A program made the position numbers and the translations under genes. The notes below the pieces were generated by a model. The model searched no databases, had not been told where the DNA came from, and saw only the letters and a program-made list of their open reading frames with translations. Positions 15,209 to 23,869 of a stretch of 43,782 nucleotides of DNA are shown here, in pieces. Position 1 is the stretch's first letter. Each line of letters opens with the position of its first letter. This DNA comes from an uncultured Collinsella sp. (lineage in GTDB: Bacteria > Actinomycetota > Coriobacteriia > Coriobacteriales > Coriobacteriaceae). The stretch is from NCBI GenBank assembly GCA_959601045.1, contig CAUGNZ010000017.1, positions 1-43,782 on the forward strand, in the 5' to 3' direction.

Positions 15209-17851
15209 CTACAGCGCGCCGGAACCGGCTTGCATCATTCCGCCGGGGCCCGAGGTCACGCCGCCGCTGACGGGCGCAGCGCTGCCAGTGTGCGGCGCCG
15301 CCGGAGCGGTATCGCCACCGAGCGTGCCCGCCGGACGCGGTGCCGGGATCTCGCCCGTGCCGTGGCTAAAGACAAACTTGCCATCGGCCACGTCGCACAG
15401 GACGGTATCGCCCTCGCCCCACTCGCCGGCCAGCAGCTCCTCGGACAGCGGATCCTCGATGAGCTTTTGGATGGCACGACGCAGAGGACGCGCGCCATTG
15501 GTGAGGTCAGTGCCCTCGGCCACGATTTTGTCGTAGGCCGCATCGGTGAGCTTGATGTTCATGCCGTTGGCAATCAGGCGCTGACGTAGGTCGTCCACCA
15601 GCAGGTGCGCGATCTTGGTCAGGTTCTCACCCGAAAGCTTCTGGAACACCACGATGTCATCAATACGGTTGAGCAGCTCGGGGCGGAACAGGCGCTTGAG
15701 CTCGCCCATCGCACGGCCGCGGATCTCACTCGACGTAAGGCCCTGCTCGCCGGTGGTGCCGAAGCCAACGCTCGCATCCTGCGCAATCTCGCGGGCGCCC
15801 ACGTTGGACGTCATGATGATCACGGTATTACGGAAGTCGACCGTCTTGCCCTGGCTATCGGTCAGGCGGCCCTCCTCCAGCACCTGCAGCAGAATGTTGA
15901 AGATATCGGGGTGCGCCTTCTCGATCTCGTCGAACAGCACGACCGAGTACGGGTGACGACGAACGGCCTTGGTGAGCTGACCGCCCTCGTCATGGCCAAC
16001 GTAGCCCGGGGGGCTACCGATAAGCTTGGAGACCTCGAACTCGCTGCCGAACTCCGACATGTCGAAGCTGATGAGCGCGTCCTTGCTGCCAAAGAGGTAC
16101 TCGGCGAGCGTCTTGGCGAGCTCGGTCTTGCCCGTGCCGGTGGGGCCCAGGAAGATAAAGCTGCCGCCGGGGCGACGCGGGTCCTTGAGCGGCGAGCGAC
16201 TGCGGCGCACTGCCTTGGCCACGGCCTCGACGGCCTCGTCCTGGCCGATAATGCGGGTCTTGAGCACGCTTTCGGCCTGTAGCAGGCGACGGCTCTCGCT
16301 CTCGGTAAGCGAGGACACCGGCACGCCCGAGGTCACGGACACGATATCGGCGATCTGGCTCACGTCAATAGTGAGCGGGCTCGCGTCGAGCTCGGCCGTC
16401 CAGGCAGCCTTGGCCTCGGCAAGCTCAATCTCGGCAGCCTTTTGCTGCTCAGTGATCTCGGCAGCCTTGTTCATGTCGTCGCTCTCGGTGGCCTCCTGTG
16501 CGGCAGCCTTGAGCTCCTCGACGCGATGCTCGGCCTCGCGCACCGGCTCGGGCGCGCGATTGGCGGCAATGCGGGCGCGGGCACCGGCCTCGTCGATGAG
16601 GTCGATGGCCTTATCGGGCAGGAAGCGGTCCTGAATGTAGCGGTTGGAGAGGTTCGCGGCGGCCTCGATAGCACCCTGTGTGTAACGCACATGGTGGTGC
16701 TCCTCGTAGCGCGGCTTGAGCGCGGTCAGGATCTTGACCGTGTCCTCGACGCTCGGCTCCTCGACATCGATGGTCTGGAAGCGACGCTCAAAGGCCGGAT
16801 CCTTGGTGAGGTACTTGCGGAACTCCTCTGCCGTCGTGGCACCGATGATCTGGAAGGCGCCGCGCGCGAGCACGGGCTTGAGCATGGAGCTTGCATCGAT
16901 GGAACCCTCGGCAGAACCGGCACCGATGATGGTGTGCATCTCGTCGATAAACAGGATGACGTCGTCGGCCTCGGTTGCCTCCTGTATCACGTTCTTGAGG
17001 CGCTCCTCAAACTCGCCGCGATACTTGGCGCCCGCGACAAGACCCGGCAGGTCGAGCGTCCAAATATTCTGGTTCATGAGGTTCTCAGGCACGTTGCCGG
17101 CAGCGATCTGCTGCGCCAGGCCCTCGACGATGGCCGTCTTGCCCACACCGGGGTCACCCAAGATAAGCGGGTTGTTCTTGGTGCGGCGCGAAAGGATCTC
17201 CATCATGCGCTGGACTTCCTTTTCGCGACCGATCACGGGGTCGAGCTCGCCATCGCGTGCTTTCTGCGTAAGGTTGGTGGCGAACTGCTTGAGTGTATCG
17301 GTGCCGCCCCCCTTTTGCTGCGAGGCGTCCGAACCGCTAAAGAACGGCAGGCCCGCACCGGGACGCCCGGCACCGGCGCCGGCGAGCGGACGCTTCTTGT
17401 CCTGATCCTTGGCGGTAAGCTTCTCGATGGCTTTTTTTATGGAAGCGGACGACACACCCAGGCGCATGAGGATGTCCATGGCCATGCCGTTGCCCTCTTC
17501 GACGATACCGATGAGCAGGTGCTCGGTCGACACATAGGTCTGGTTGTTCTCGCGTGCCACGCGGAAAGAGCGCTCCATCACGCTGATGACGAGCGGCGTG
17601 AAGGCGAGCTTAGCGGCCTCGGTCTCCTCGCTGGGCTCGGGAACGGTAGTCTGGACCTCTTTGAGTGTGTCCATGATGTCGTCGTAGGCGATATCGAGCG
17701 AGCGCAGCGCCTCGGCGGCAATGCCCTCGTCCTCCTTGGCGAGCGCGAGCAGCAGATGCTCGGTACCCACCTTATTTGAATGAAGATCGAGCGCCTCTTG
17801 CTTGGCCATGGACATGACCTTGCGCGCGCGATCGGTAAAACGGTCTAACAT
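15209..17851 (-). CDS. clpC: ATP-dependent Clp protease ATPase subunit ClpC
   Basis: Hsp100 unfoldase that feeds substrates to ClpP. In order: double Clp N-domain (1-145), first AAA+ module with GDPGVGKT, pore loop KYRGEFEERL and LFIDEMHT; a coiled middle domain of UVR type (about 425-490); second AAA+ module with GPTGTGKTE, pore loop GYVGHDEGG and LFDEIEKAH; and a C-terminal small domain. The last ~45 residues are rich in Pro, Ala and Gly, an unusual low-complexity tail. At 880 residues it is slightly longer than Bacillus ClpC (810). GAGGAA precedes the start. No ctsR or mcsAB genes are adjacent, so control by that system is not apparent. Confidence 0.95.
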   Translation of the reverse strand: MLDRFTDRARKVMSMAKQEALDLHSNKVGTEHLLLALAKEDEGIAAEALRSLDIAYDDIMDTLKEVQTTVPEPSEETEAAKLAFTPLVISVMERSFRVARENNQTYVSTEHLLIGIVEEGNGMAMDILMRLGVSSASIKKAIEKLTAKDQDKKRPLAGAGAGRPGAGLPFFSGSDASQQKGGGTDTLKQFATNLTQKARDGELDPVIGREKEVQRMMEILSRRTKNNPLILGDPGVGKTAIVEGLAQQIAAGNVPENLMNQNIWTLDLPGLVAGAKYRGEFEERLKNVIQEATEADDVILFIDEMHTIIGAGSAEGSIDASSMLKPVLARGAFQIIGATTAEEFRKYLTKDPAFERRFQTIDVEEPSVEDTVKILTALKPRYEEHHHVRYTQGAIEAAANLSNRYIQDRFLPDKAIDLIDEAGARARIAANRAPEPVREAEHRVEELKAAAQEATESDDMNKAAEITEQQKAAEIELAEAKAAWTAELDASPLTIDVSQIADIVSVTSGVPVSSLTESESRRLLQAESVLKTRIIGQDEAVEAVAKAVRRSRSPLKDPRRPGGSFIFLGPTGTGKTELAKTLAEYLFGSKDALISFDMSEFGSEFEVSKLIGSPPGYVGHDEGGQLTKAVRRHPYSVVLFDEIEKAHPDIFNILLQVLEEGRLTDSQGKTVDFRNTVIIMTSNVGAREIAQDASVGFGTTGEQGLTSSEIRGRAMGELKRLFRPELLNRIDDIVVFQKLSGENLTKIAHLLVDDLRQRLIANGMNIKLTDAAYDKIVAEGTDLTNGARPLRRAIQKLIEDPLSEELLAGEWGEGDTVLCDVADGKFVFSHGTGEIPAPRPAGTLGGDTAPAAPHTGSAAPVSGGVTSGPGGMMQAGSGAL

Positions 17852-17886
17852 GCTAGTTCCTCTTAGACGAGCTAGTTTTTCAAACG

Positions 17887-17913
17887 CAAAGCGCCACCCG
17901 TGGCGGCGCTTTG
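17887..17913. repeat. Hairpin in the clpC upstream region
   Basis: CAAAGCGCC (17887-17895) pairs perfectly with GGCGCTTTG (17905-17913). It lies between the stop of the upstream membrane protein and clpC. There is no U-run on either strand, so it is not an obvious terminator; it does not match CIRCE or HspR boxes. Confidence 0.5.
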
Positions 17914-18036
17914 GTCTCTTTACCCATATGGAGTATATGTTAACCGTTGGAGCCTTTTCCGCATGCAGCTATACGACAACGTCTACAAAAAAGGAATCGC
18001 CGGGTGCGGCGGACGCTCTAGGTTAGAGGCTGTTGC

Positions 18037-18639
18037 CTAGCAGGCAGGCTCGGCGTCCATGCTCTCGGCAACGTCATTGAAGGCATCAGCAGTGGGAGCA
18101 CCCGGCATGTGCACGAGCTCCATGTGTGGCTCGGCAAAGACCGTACCCATGGGGAAGGCGCGGCGGAAGACAAAGCGAGCAACCGGACCAGCCACCAGCA
18201 GGTTCCAGGGCAGGGCCATGATAAAGTTGCGCGGAATGTTGACGAGCCACATCATCGGCAGGGCCTGCAAATTGGCAAGCGGGCCGCCGGGCAAATGGAA
18301 CAGGCCTTCGCACGCGCCGTAGAGCGACATGATGATGACCATGGGAACGACCATGCAGGAGCTGACGGCAAGCGTCATGGCAAGCGGTGAGCTCTTACCC
18401 GGCGTGACCAGGAATTTAAAAGCGAAACCCTTGGCAAGGGGGCTGGCAACAAACCAGTCGCAGCACATAGCAAAAACGTAGGCAACGGGGAAGCCGAGCC
18501 ACGCGGCGGCAACAACCTCGCCGTTGATGGCCCCATGCTGCAGGGCAACGTTGTAGATGCTCATCCAGAGCACCATGCAAAAGCACATGATAAAGGTGAA
18601 CAGCAGGCTCTCTCGTTTGTTGATAGGCATAAAGGGCAT
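18037..18639 (-). CDS. Small membrane protein with two DUF2798-like segments
   Basis: A polytopic membrane protein of unknown function, about 200 residues. The segment FTFIMCFCMVLWMSIYN near the N-terminus and SSCMVVPMVIIMSLYG in the middle are two related copies of the DUF2798 pattern, each in a hydrophobic hairpin, giving about four to five membrane segments. Start choice is uncertain. The ATG at 18639 has AAAGGA only two bases upstream, while the ATG at 18630 (MPINKRES) has it at eleven. A terminator-like hairpin lies about 35 bases before the start. The C-terminal ~35 residues are hydrophilic. Confidence 0.75.
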   Translation of the reverse strand: MPFMPINKRESLLFTFIMCFCMVLWMSIYNVALQHGAINGEVVAAAWLGFPVAYVFAMCCDWFVASPLAKGFAFKFLVTPGKSSPLAMTLAVSSCMVVPMVIIMSLYGACEGLFHLPGGPLANLQALPMMWLVNIPRNFIMALPWNLLVAGPVARFVFRRAFPMGTVFAEPHMELVHMPGAPTADAFNDVAESMDAEPAC

Positions 18640-18674
18640 GGTCCTTTCTGTGTTACGCCGCGGCACCACGCAAC

Positions 18675-18721
18675 AAAAACGAGCGGGCAAGATGGAGCTG
18701 TTGGGACTTCATCTCGCCCGC
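18675..18721 (-). terminator. Terminator or attenuator ahead of the DUF2798-like gene
   Basis: On the minus strand GCGGGCGAGATG (18721-18710) pairs with CATCTTGCCCGC (18694-18683), 12 bp with one G-U, then TCGTTTTTG. It lies over 200 bases after thrE and only about 35 before the next start, so it could act on either transcript. Confidence 0.65.
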
Positions 18722-18842
18722 CCGTGATACGTGCGTCTGCGACTACTTATGTGATGGAACTACCCTAACACGAACGGCACGCGCTTCGTAAGCGTTGAGT
18801 TTATGAAGATGCAGGGCACCAATAATCCCCGACCCCATAAGT

Positions 18843-18903
18843 TGCGGTGGAATACGGACTGTTTTGACCCTTTAAACAGCAATTCAGTCCCTATTTCACC
18901 GCA
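18843..18903. repeat. 19-bp near-perfect inverted repeat
   Basis: TGCGGTGGAATACGGACTG (18843-18861) and the reverse complement CAGTCCCTATTTCACCGCA (18885-18903) differ at two positions. The 23-base spacer contains a further TTT/AAA inner pairing. It lies in the interval after thrE, next to another hairpin, with no gene. Confidence 0.7.
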
Positions 18904-18909
18904 TCTCAT

Positions 18910-18942
18910 TTGGTGCAAAGCAACCTGTTCCCCTTGCACCAA
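18910..18942 (-). repeat. Hairpin abutting the thrE stop, GGGGAACAGGTT loop
   Basis: TTGGTGCAA (18910-18918) pairs perfectly with TTGCACCAA (18934-18942), ending at the thrE stop codon (18943-18945). The minus-strand loop reads GGGGAACAGGTTGCT. A very similar loop occurs in the hairpin that overlaps the rph stop. No U-run follows. Confidence 0.65.
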
Positions 18943-20511
18943 TTAGCTGGTATGGCGCCAGCGAGGGTCGGTGAGTGTACGTGCCACACCCAGACCAACG
19001 GGCAAAAACGCCACGATGAGCACTGCACGCACAAACCAGCCGAGCATATTGACCGTGTCGAAGGTGCACATGTAATACATCGAGCGATACAGATACAAGC
19101 CCGGCACCATAATGACAATCGACGGCACCGTGAGGGCGATGCGTGGGTAAGTGAGCTTGATTTCGGCTAAGCTCGCGAGCAGTCCCGATACCAGCGCGCC
19201 GATAAACGCTGCCGCCTCGGGAGGCATACCCACGCTCAGGCCCAGGAAGGGAAACAGCGTCGGCGCATCGACGAGCGTAAGGCGCAAGGTATTGGACACG
19301 GCGCCGATAAGCCCTGCCGCCGCTGCCATCTTTACCGGACTGTTGAACATAACCGAGAAGCCAAATACGCCGATAAAGCTCATCAGCATGCGCAAGAGCG
19401 TAAGAGCCAGCGGCGAAAGACCAAGCGGGGCAAAGTCATCCGGCGCCAGTCCCACACACTCGGCAACCATCCAACCTACGAGGGTCGCCATCACAATAAT
19501 CGATACAGCATACGAAAGACGCTCGATACCGCTTCGCATGTCGAGCTTAGCGATGTCGAGGCCTGCCGTAATGAGGGGAAAGCCGGGAATCACAAAGAGC
19601 ATGGCGCCGATATAGCCTTCTTGGTGCGACATTGCCCCCGGTATGACCTGGCCAAGGCCAAGCAATGCCAGCAGATACGAGACGCAAGCGAGTGCAACGC
19701 CGATCGTCAGCGCGCTAAACTGGCCAAGGCCCTGCTTGAGAATATGGGAGCGCGCAAAGTTGCCGACACCAGCGCCCACAAATGCACAGGCCATCTCGAT
19801 AGGGCCGCCGCCGAGCAAAAAGACGAAGGCACCGCAAGCACAGGCTGCCGCAAGGCCCTGTTGCCAGGGAGCGTAATCGGGCTTTGAGCTCTCAACGGTC
19901 TTGAGCATCTCGTGGTACTCGTGCACGGTAAACCGGCGTCCGTAAATCTCGATTTCCTTTAGGAAGCTCTCCATCATCCAAATGCGATGAGTATTGACCC
20001 CCGTTGTGGGTAGGCTGACAACCTCGTTAAAGCAGTGGCCATCTTCGATGCAGGTGCACTCAAACGATAGGAGACTCAGGTCGACGTGAATCGTGACGCC
20101 GAGTACGGCAGCAACACGATTCATGGTATCGCGCACGCGCCAGGCACCTGTTCCGCTTGCCAGCATGAGCATGCCGGTGCGGCAGATAATGGATGACTTA
20201 TCGGTGAGCGGCGCATCGACGGCAAGTTCATCGCCTGCCGTCACGATCTGGTGCCAGTCAGTTTTCATATGGAGTGCGCCGGCACGAGCGCCGTGGTGCA
20301 TAGGGACTCTCGAAAGCAGCGAGTCCAGGCGCGAAGACTGTGGGGGCTCTGCTGATTCGACCTCGTCCTCGTCGGGCTCTTCACCAACAAGGTCGAAGGC
20401 ATCGAGCGACGCCGGCTCGCGACGATCGATCAGCTCCTCGTCCTCATCATCAAAGTAGTTGAACTGATCGAGCATGTCCTCTTCGATTGCACGCTCGCTC
20501 GCGTCGTCCAT
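18943..20511 (-). CDS. ThrE-family threonine/serine exporter (fused YjjP-YjjB type)
   Basis: Probable amino acid exporter in the cytoplasmic membrane, energised by the proton gradient. After an acidic N-terminal ~75 residues comes a soluble segment and then two membrane blocks, about ten helices in all. The family signature PGFPLITAGLDIAKLDMRSG sits in the first block. The second block (from about LRMLMSFIGVFGFSVMFN) corresponds to the YjjB half, so both halves are in one chain, as in Corynebacterium ThrE. I chose the ATG at 20511 (MDDASERA) since AAGGGAG lies seven bases upstream. The substrate range is inferred from family. Confidence 0.85.
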   Translation of the reverse strand: MDDASERAIEEDMLDQFNYFDDEDEELIDRREPASLDAFDLVGEEPDEDEVESAEPPQSSRLDSLLSRVPMHHGARAGALHMKTDWHQIVTAGDELAVDAPLTDKSSIICRTGMLMLASGTGAWRVRDTMNRVAAVLGVTIHVDLSLLSFECTCIEDGHCFNEVVSLPTTGVNTHRIWMMESFLKEIEIYGRRFTVHEYHEMLKTVESSKPDYAPWQQGLAAACACGAFVFLLGGGPIEMACAFVGAGVGNFARSHILKQGLGQFSALTIGVALACVSYLLALLGLGQVIPGAMSHQEGYIGAMLFVIPGFPLITAGLDIAKLDMRSGIERLSYAVSIIVMATLVGWMVAECVGLAPDDFAPLGLSPLALTLLRMLMSFIGVFGFSVMFNSPVKMAAAAGLIGAVSNTLRLTLVDAPTLFPFLGLSVGMPPEAAAFIGALVSGLLASLAEIKLTYPRIALTVPSIVIMVPGLYLYRSMYYMCTFDTVNMLGWFVRAVLIVAFLPVGLGVARTLTDPRWRHTS

Positions 20512-20756
20512 ATAGACGCTCCCTTCCTGCCGACTAACTCCCATCCTAGGCAGCGACGGCTAAAGGAAACATAAAAGAGACGACTGCCGCGCCAGCCATG
20601 TGCACAAACGTCGATTCATCGATGGACCACTCTCGTGTATTTGGTGCAAAGTAATGATCCCTTTTCCTCCGTCCCCAAGGGATCAAAGCGCCGGCAGAAA
20701 AGGAACGTCCCTAAGTGCCAACTAGGGCAACGCCGCAGGTAGAGGACGGACAGCGA
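20512..20756. other. Non-coding interval with short hairpins
   Basis: No gene is seen. TGATCCCTT (20655-20663) pairs perfectly with AAGGGATCA (20677-20685). Just before it, TTTGGTGCAAAG (20640-20651) repeats the sequence found at 18909-18920 beyond the other end of thrE. CCCTA/TAGGG (20710-20726) is a third small hairpin. On the minus strand this one is followed by TTCCTTTTC and might end the lysS transcript. Confidence 0.5.
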
Positions 20757-20855
20757 AAGCCCGCCAGAGCGAGCAAGGTGCCTTGAAACGAGGCGGCATT
20801 GACCTTTTGGTCATGCCGCCGAAGTTGAAAGGCAGATTGCCGCTCTGGCGGGCTT
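20757..20855. ncRNA. Structured ~100-base element 3' of lysS, copy B of a shared fold
   Basis: AAGCCCGCCAGAGCG (20757-20771) pairs perfectly with 20841-20855. Inside come GCAA/TTGC, a 2x2 purine mismatch (GG/GA), TGCCTT/AAGGCA, an internal loop GAAACGA/GAAGTTGA, and a terminal hairpin GGCGGCAT(T)GACC-TTTT-GGTC... (20792-20820). The order of parts matches the element at 8796-8895 although most paired bases differ. It lies 45 bases from the lysS stop. Confidence 0.5.
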
Positions 20856-20867
20856 GCAGCGTCGAGC

Positions 20868-20897
20868 GGTTACGGCGTTTGGTAAAACGCCGTAACC
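20868..20897 (-). repeat. 13-bp hairpin immediately after lysS
   Basis: GGTTACGGCGTTT (20868-20880) pairs perfectly with AAACGCCGTAACC (20885-20897), loop of four, two bases from the lysS stop. No U-run follows on the minus strand, so it may protect the 3' end rather than terminate. Confidence 0.6.
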
Positions 20898-20899
20898 CC

Positions 20900-22864
20900 C
20901 TAGTACATCTTTGCGCCGGCGGGGATGGAAGCGTCGAGCTGGATCAGGTTGAGGCGCTCCTCGCCCTCCTCCTCGTGGATGGCGCTGATCAGCATACCGC
21001 AGCTGGGAATACCCATCATCTTGCGCGGGGGCAGATTGGTGATGGCGAGCAAGGTCTTGCCGACCAGGTCCTCGGGCTCATAGTAGCCATGGATGCCGGA
21101 GAGGATGGTGCGGTCGGTGCCGGTGCCGTCGTCGAGCGTAAAGTTCAGCAGCTTCTTGGACTTCTTGACGGCCTCGCATGCCTTGACCTTCACAGCGCGG
21201 AAATCGCTCTTGGAGAAGGTATCAAAGTCGACGAACTCCTCGAACAGCGGCTCAACGGCGATCTTGGAGTAATCGAGCGTGGGCTTGAGCGGCTTGACGA
21301 ACGGGCTTGTGGCGTTGCCGGCCTCGGCAGCCTTGGCAGCGGCGGCACCGGACTGGAAACCCTTCTCGGGCTTCATGTGCGGGAACAGCAGGACGTCGCG
21401 AATGGAAGCCTGGTTGGTGAGCAGCATGACCACGCGGTCGATGCCGATGCCGATGCCGCCCGCGGGAGGCATACCGTACTCGAGGGCGCGCACGTAGTCC
21501 TCGTCGTACTCCATAGCCTCGTCGTCGCCGCCGGCCTTCTCGGCCATCTGGGCAGCAAAGCGCTCGGCCTGGTCGACCGGGTCATTGAGCTCGGAGAATG
21601 CGTTGGCGTACTCGTGGCCGGCGATGACCAGCTCAAAGCGGTGCGTCAGGCGCGGATCGTCCTCAAAACGCTTGGCAAGCGGGCTGACCTCGATGGGGTA
21701 ATCGCATACGAAGGTCGGGTTGACGATGGTGTCCTCGCCCAGCCCATCGTAAATCTCGGCGATGATCTTGCCAGCAGTCCACTCGGGCTTAATCTCCAGG
21801 CCCTTCTCGCGTGCGGCGGCGGCAAGCTCCTCGACCGGCGTGTCGATGGTGACCTGCTTGCCGAGCACGTCCGAGACGATGTCGGTCATGGGACGGCTTG
21901 CCCACTCACCGGACAGATCGATGGTCTGGCCCTGATACTCGATGACCTCGGGATTGCCGATAGCCTTGTTGGCAGCCTTGATGACGCCCTGGGCGAGTGC
22001 CTTCATGCCCTCGAGGTCGGAGAAGGCACGATAGGCCTCCATCGTGGTGAACTCGGGGTTGTGGGTGAGGTCCATACCCTCGTTGCGGAAGATGCGGCCG
22101 ATCTCGAAGACGCGCTCAAAGCCACCGACGATGCAGCGCTTGAGGTGCAGCTCGGTAGCAATGCGCAGGTAGCACTCCTGATCGAGCGCGTTGAAGTGCG
22201 TAATGAACGGCTTGGCCGTAGCGCCGCCCTGAATGGTCTGCAGGATGGGGGTCTCGACCTCCATGTAGCCGTCAGATTCCATGAAGCGGCGGAAGGTGGA
22301 GAGAATCTGCGAGCGCTTGCGGAAGGTCTCGCGAACATCGTCGTTGGCAATCAGGTCGACATAGCGTTGACGATAACGGGTCTCCTTATCGGAAAGACCG
22401 TGGAACTTCTCGGGCAACGGACGAACGGCCTTGGAGAGCAGGGTCGCGCTCTTGGGGGCGACGGAGAGCTGGCCGCGCTTGGTGCGCACGACCACGCCGG
22501 TCACGCCCAGGATGTCACCAAGGTCGAGAGCCTTGAGCGTATTCCAAGCTGCCTCGTCCATGTCGTTGATGCGGCAGAATAGCTGAATCTCGGCGGTAGC
22601 GTCGCGCACGACGATAAACATGATCTTGCCCTGGCCACGCTTGGCGACCACGCGGCCGCCGATCTTCACGACGTCCTCAGTATCCTCGCCATCGGCAAGA
22701 TCGGCATATTTGGCCTCAATGTCGACGACATAGTCCTCGATCTCGGAGTGCTCGGGATAGGGGTTCTGGCCCGCCTCGAACAGGGCGGCGCGCTTTGCCA
22801 GACGCGTGGCGCGCTCGTCGTTGAGCGTCGAGGCCTGATCGGCGACGTTCTGGTTCTCTGCCAT
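20900..22864 (-). CDS. lysS: Lysyl-tRNA synthetase (class II) with C-terminal tRNA-binding domain
   Basis: Charges tRNA-Lys. Residues about 1-500 form a standard class II LysRS: OB-fold anticodon domain (KIGGRVVAKRGQGKIMFIVV), motif 2 region FEIGRIFRNEGMD, and motif 3 GGIGIGIDRVVMLL. After an Ala-rich linker (about 503-540), residues 545-654 form a Trbp111/EMAP-type tRNA-binding domain like that at the C-terminus of many MetRS (SKSDFRAVKV, ILSGIHGYY, NLPPRKMMGIPSCGML). Most bacterial LysRS end near residue 500, so this fusion is unusual. GAGGAG precedes the ATG. A terminator separates it from upstream greA. Confidence 0.95.
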   Translation of the reverse strand: MAENQNVADQASTLNDERATRLAKRAALFEAGQNPYPEHSEIEDYVVDIEAKYADLADGEDTEDVVKIGGRVVAKRGQGKIMFIVVRDATAEIQLFCRINDMDEAAWNTLKALDLGDILGVTGVVVRTKRGQLSVAPKSATLLSKAVRPLPEKFHGLSDKETRYRQRYVDLIANDDVRETFRKRSQILSTFRRFMESDGYMEVETPILQTIQGGATAKPFITHFNALDQECYLRIATELHLKRCIVGGFERVFEIGRIFRNEGMDLTHNPEFTTMEAYRAFSDLEGMKALAQGVIKAANKAIGNPEVIEYQGQTIDLSGEWASRPMTDIVSDVLGKQVTIDTPVEELAAAAREKGLEIKPEWTAGKIIAEIYDGLGEDTIVNPTFVCDYPIEVSPLAKRFEDDPRLTHRFELVIAGHEYANAFSELNDPVDQAERFAAQMAEKAGGDDEAMEYDEDYVRALEYGMPPAGGIGIGIDRVVMLLTNQASIRDVLLFPHMKPEKGFQSGAAAAKAAEAGNATSPFVKPLKPTLDYSKIAVEPLFEEFVDFDTFSKSDFRAVKVKACEAVKKSKKLLNFTLDDGTGTDRTILSGIHGYYEPEDLVGKTLLAITNLPPRKMMGIPSCGMLISAIHEEEGEERLNLIQLDASIPAGAKMY

Positions 22865-22879
22865 AAGTTAGCTCCTCAA

Positions 22880-22915
22880 ACTAAAACGCTCCCCAGGATT
22901 CGGTCCCAGGGAGCG
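22880..22915 (-). terminator. Intrinsic terminator between greA and lysS
   Basis: On the minus strand CGCTCCC (22915-22909) pairs with GGGAGCG (22893-22887), with more pairing inside, followed by TTTTAGTTTG. It ends greA shortly before the lysS ribosome binding site. Confidence 0.8.
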
Positions 22916-22943
22916 AAAACATACCTTTACGCGGGACCGTGGT

Positions 22944-23414
22944 CTAGCGTGCGATCTTGGCGATGGTGTAGACGCGGGTCTTGCCAGAAGGCGTAACGAC
23001 CTCAACGGAGTCGCCCTCGCCGTGACCGATGATGGCGTGACCGACCGGAGACTCGTTAGAGATCTTGTGCTCGAGCGAGTTGGTCTCGGTGGTACCGACG
23101 AGCGTGACTTCCATGACCTCACCGTTGGGATCGATCAGAGAAACGGTGGAACCGATGGAGACGGTCAGATCGCCCGTGGTGGCAGCAACCTGAGCGTTGG
23201 CGAGGATGGCCTGAATCTCGGCAATGCGAGCAGCATTCTGGGCCTGCTTGTCCTTGGCGGCATCGTACTCGGAGTTCTCCGAAAGGTCACCGAACGCGCG
23301 GGCTTCCTTGATGTCCTCGACGATCTCCTTGGCGTAATCGCCCTCACGCCAAGCGAGCTCCTCGACGAGCTTCTGGCGGCCCTCAGCGGTCAGTACGATC
23401 TGGCTTGCGTCCAT
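22944..23414 (-). CDS. greA: Transcription elongation factor GreA
   Basis: Binds the RNA polymerase secondary channel and stimulates cleavage of backtracked transcripts. The N-terminal coiled coil (about 1-78) includes the conserved tip GDLSENSEYDAAK with the catalytic acidic residues. The C-terminal domain (about 80-156) has SPVGHAIIGHGEGDSVEVVTPSG, the typical FKBP-like end. Its 156 residues are normal. GGGGAG lies before the start. Confidence 0.97.
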   Translation of the reverse strand: MDASQIVLTAEGRQKLVEELAWREGDYAKEIVEDIKEARAFGDLSENSEYDAAKDKQAQNAARIAEIQAILANAQVAATTGDLTVSIGSTVSLIDPNGEVMEVTLVGTTETNSLEHKISNESPVGHAIIGHGEGDSVEVVTPSGKTRVYTIAKIAR

Positions 23415-23461
23415 ACGGATATCTCCCCAACTATGATGTAACGATCAACTGTCAACAAAAC

Positions 23462-23495
23462 GAAAAAGACCGGCTAGCCTGCGGGCAAGCCGGTC
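23462..23495 (-). terminator. Intrinsic terminator of tatA
   Basis: On the minus strand GACCGGCT (23495-23488) pairs with AGCCGGTC (23475-23468), followed by TTTTTCGTTTTG. It lies 25 bases after the tatA stop. Confidence 0.85.
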
Positions 23496-23520
23496 AGGTG
23501 CTCACCCCAAAGGGATGGGA

Positions 23521-23796
23521 CTACTCTGCGTCCGCGTCGCTGTCCTCTGCCTGCTTCTTCTTGGCAGCAGCGAGCTTGGCCTCGAGCTCAGCGATCTCCT
23601 TGTCCTCCTCGGACTGCTCGACCACGACCTCCTCGGCCTGCTTGGTCTCGGCCTTATCGTCGCCCTCCATACCCTCGCGGATATTCTTGACGGTAGAGCC
23701 GAGGGACTTGCCGAGCTTCGGCAGGTTCTTGGGCCCGAAGATAATCAGGACAACGACGAGAATAATGATGAGCTCAGGAGCCCTCAGTCCAAACAT
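23521..23796 (-). CDS. tatA: Sec-independent translocase subunit TatA
   Basis: Small membrane protein that forms the pore for export of folded twin-arginine proteins. It has one N-terminal membrane helix (APELIIILVVVLIIFGP), the hinge FGPKNLPKLGKSLG, an amphipathic helix, and an acidic tail rich in Glu, Asp and Lys. I chose the ATG at 23796 (MFGLRAPEL), preceded by GGAGG; the longer frame upstream runs into tRNA-Pro. No tatC is adjacent. Confidence 0.93.
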   Translation of the reverse strand: MFGLRAPELIIILVVVLIIFGPKNLPKLGKSLGSTVKNIREGMEGDDKAETKQAEEVVVEQSEEDKEIAELEAKLAAAKKKQAEDSDADAE

Positions 23797-23869
23797 GTAG
23801 ACCTCCACAATACAGCGAGACAAGCTCGAATGAGTATACCGCGGGTATCGCGGTATCACAACAATAGCT

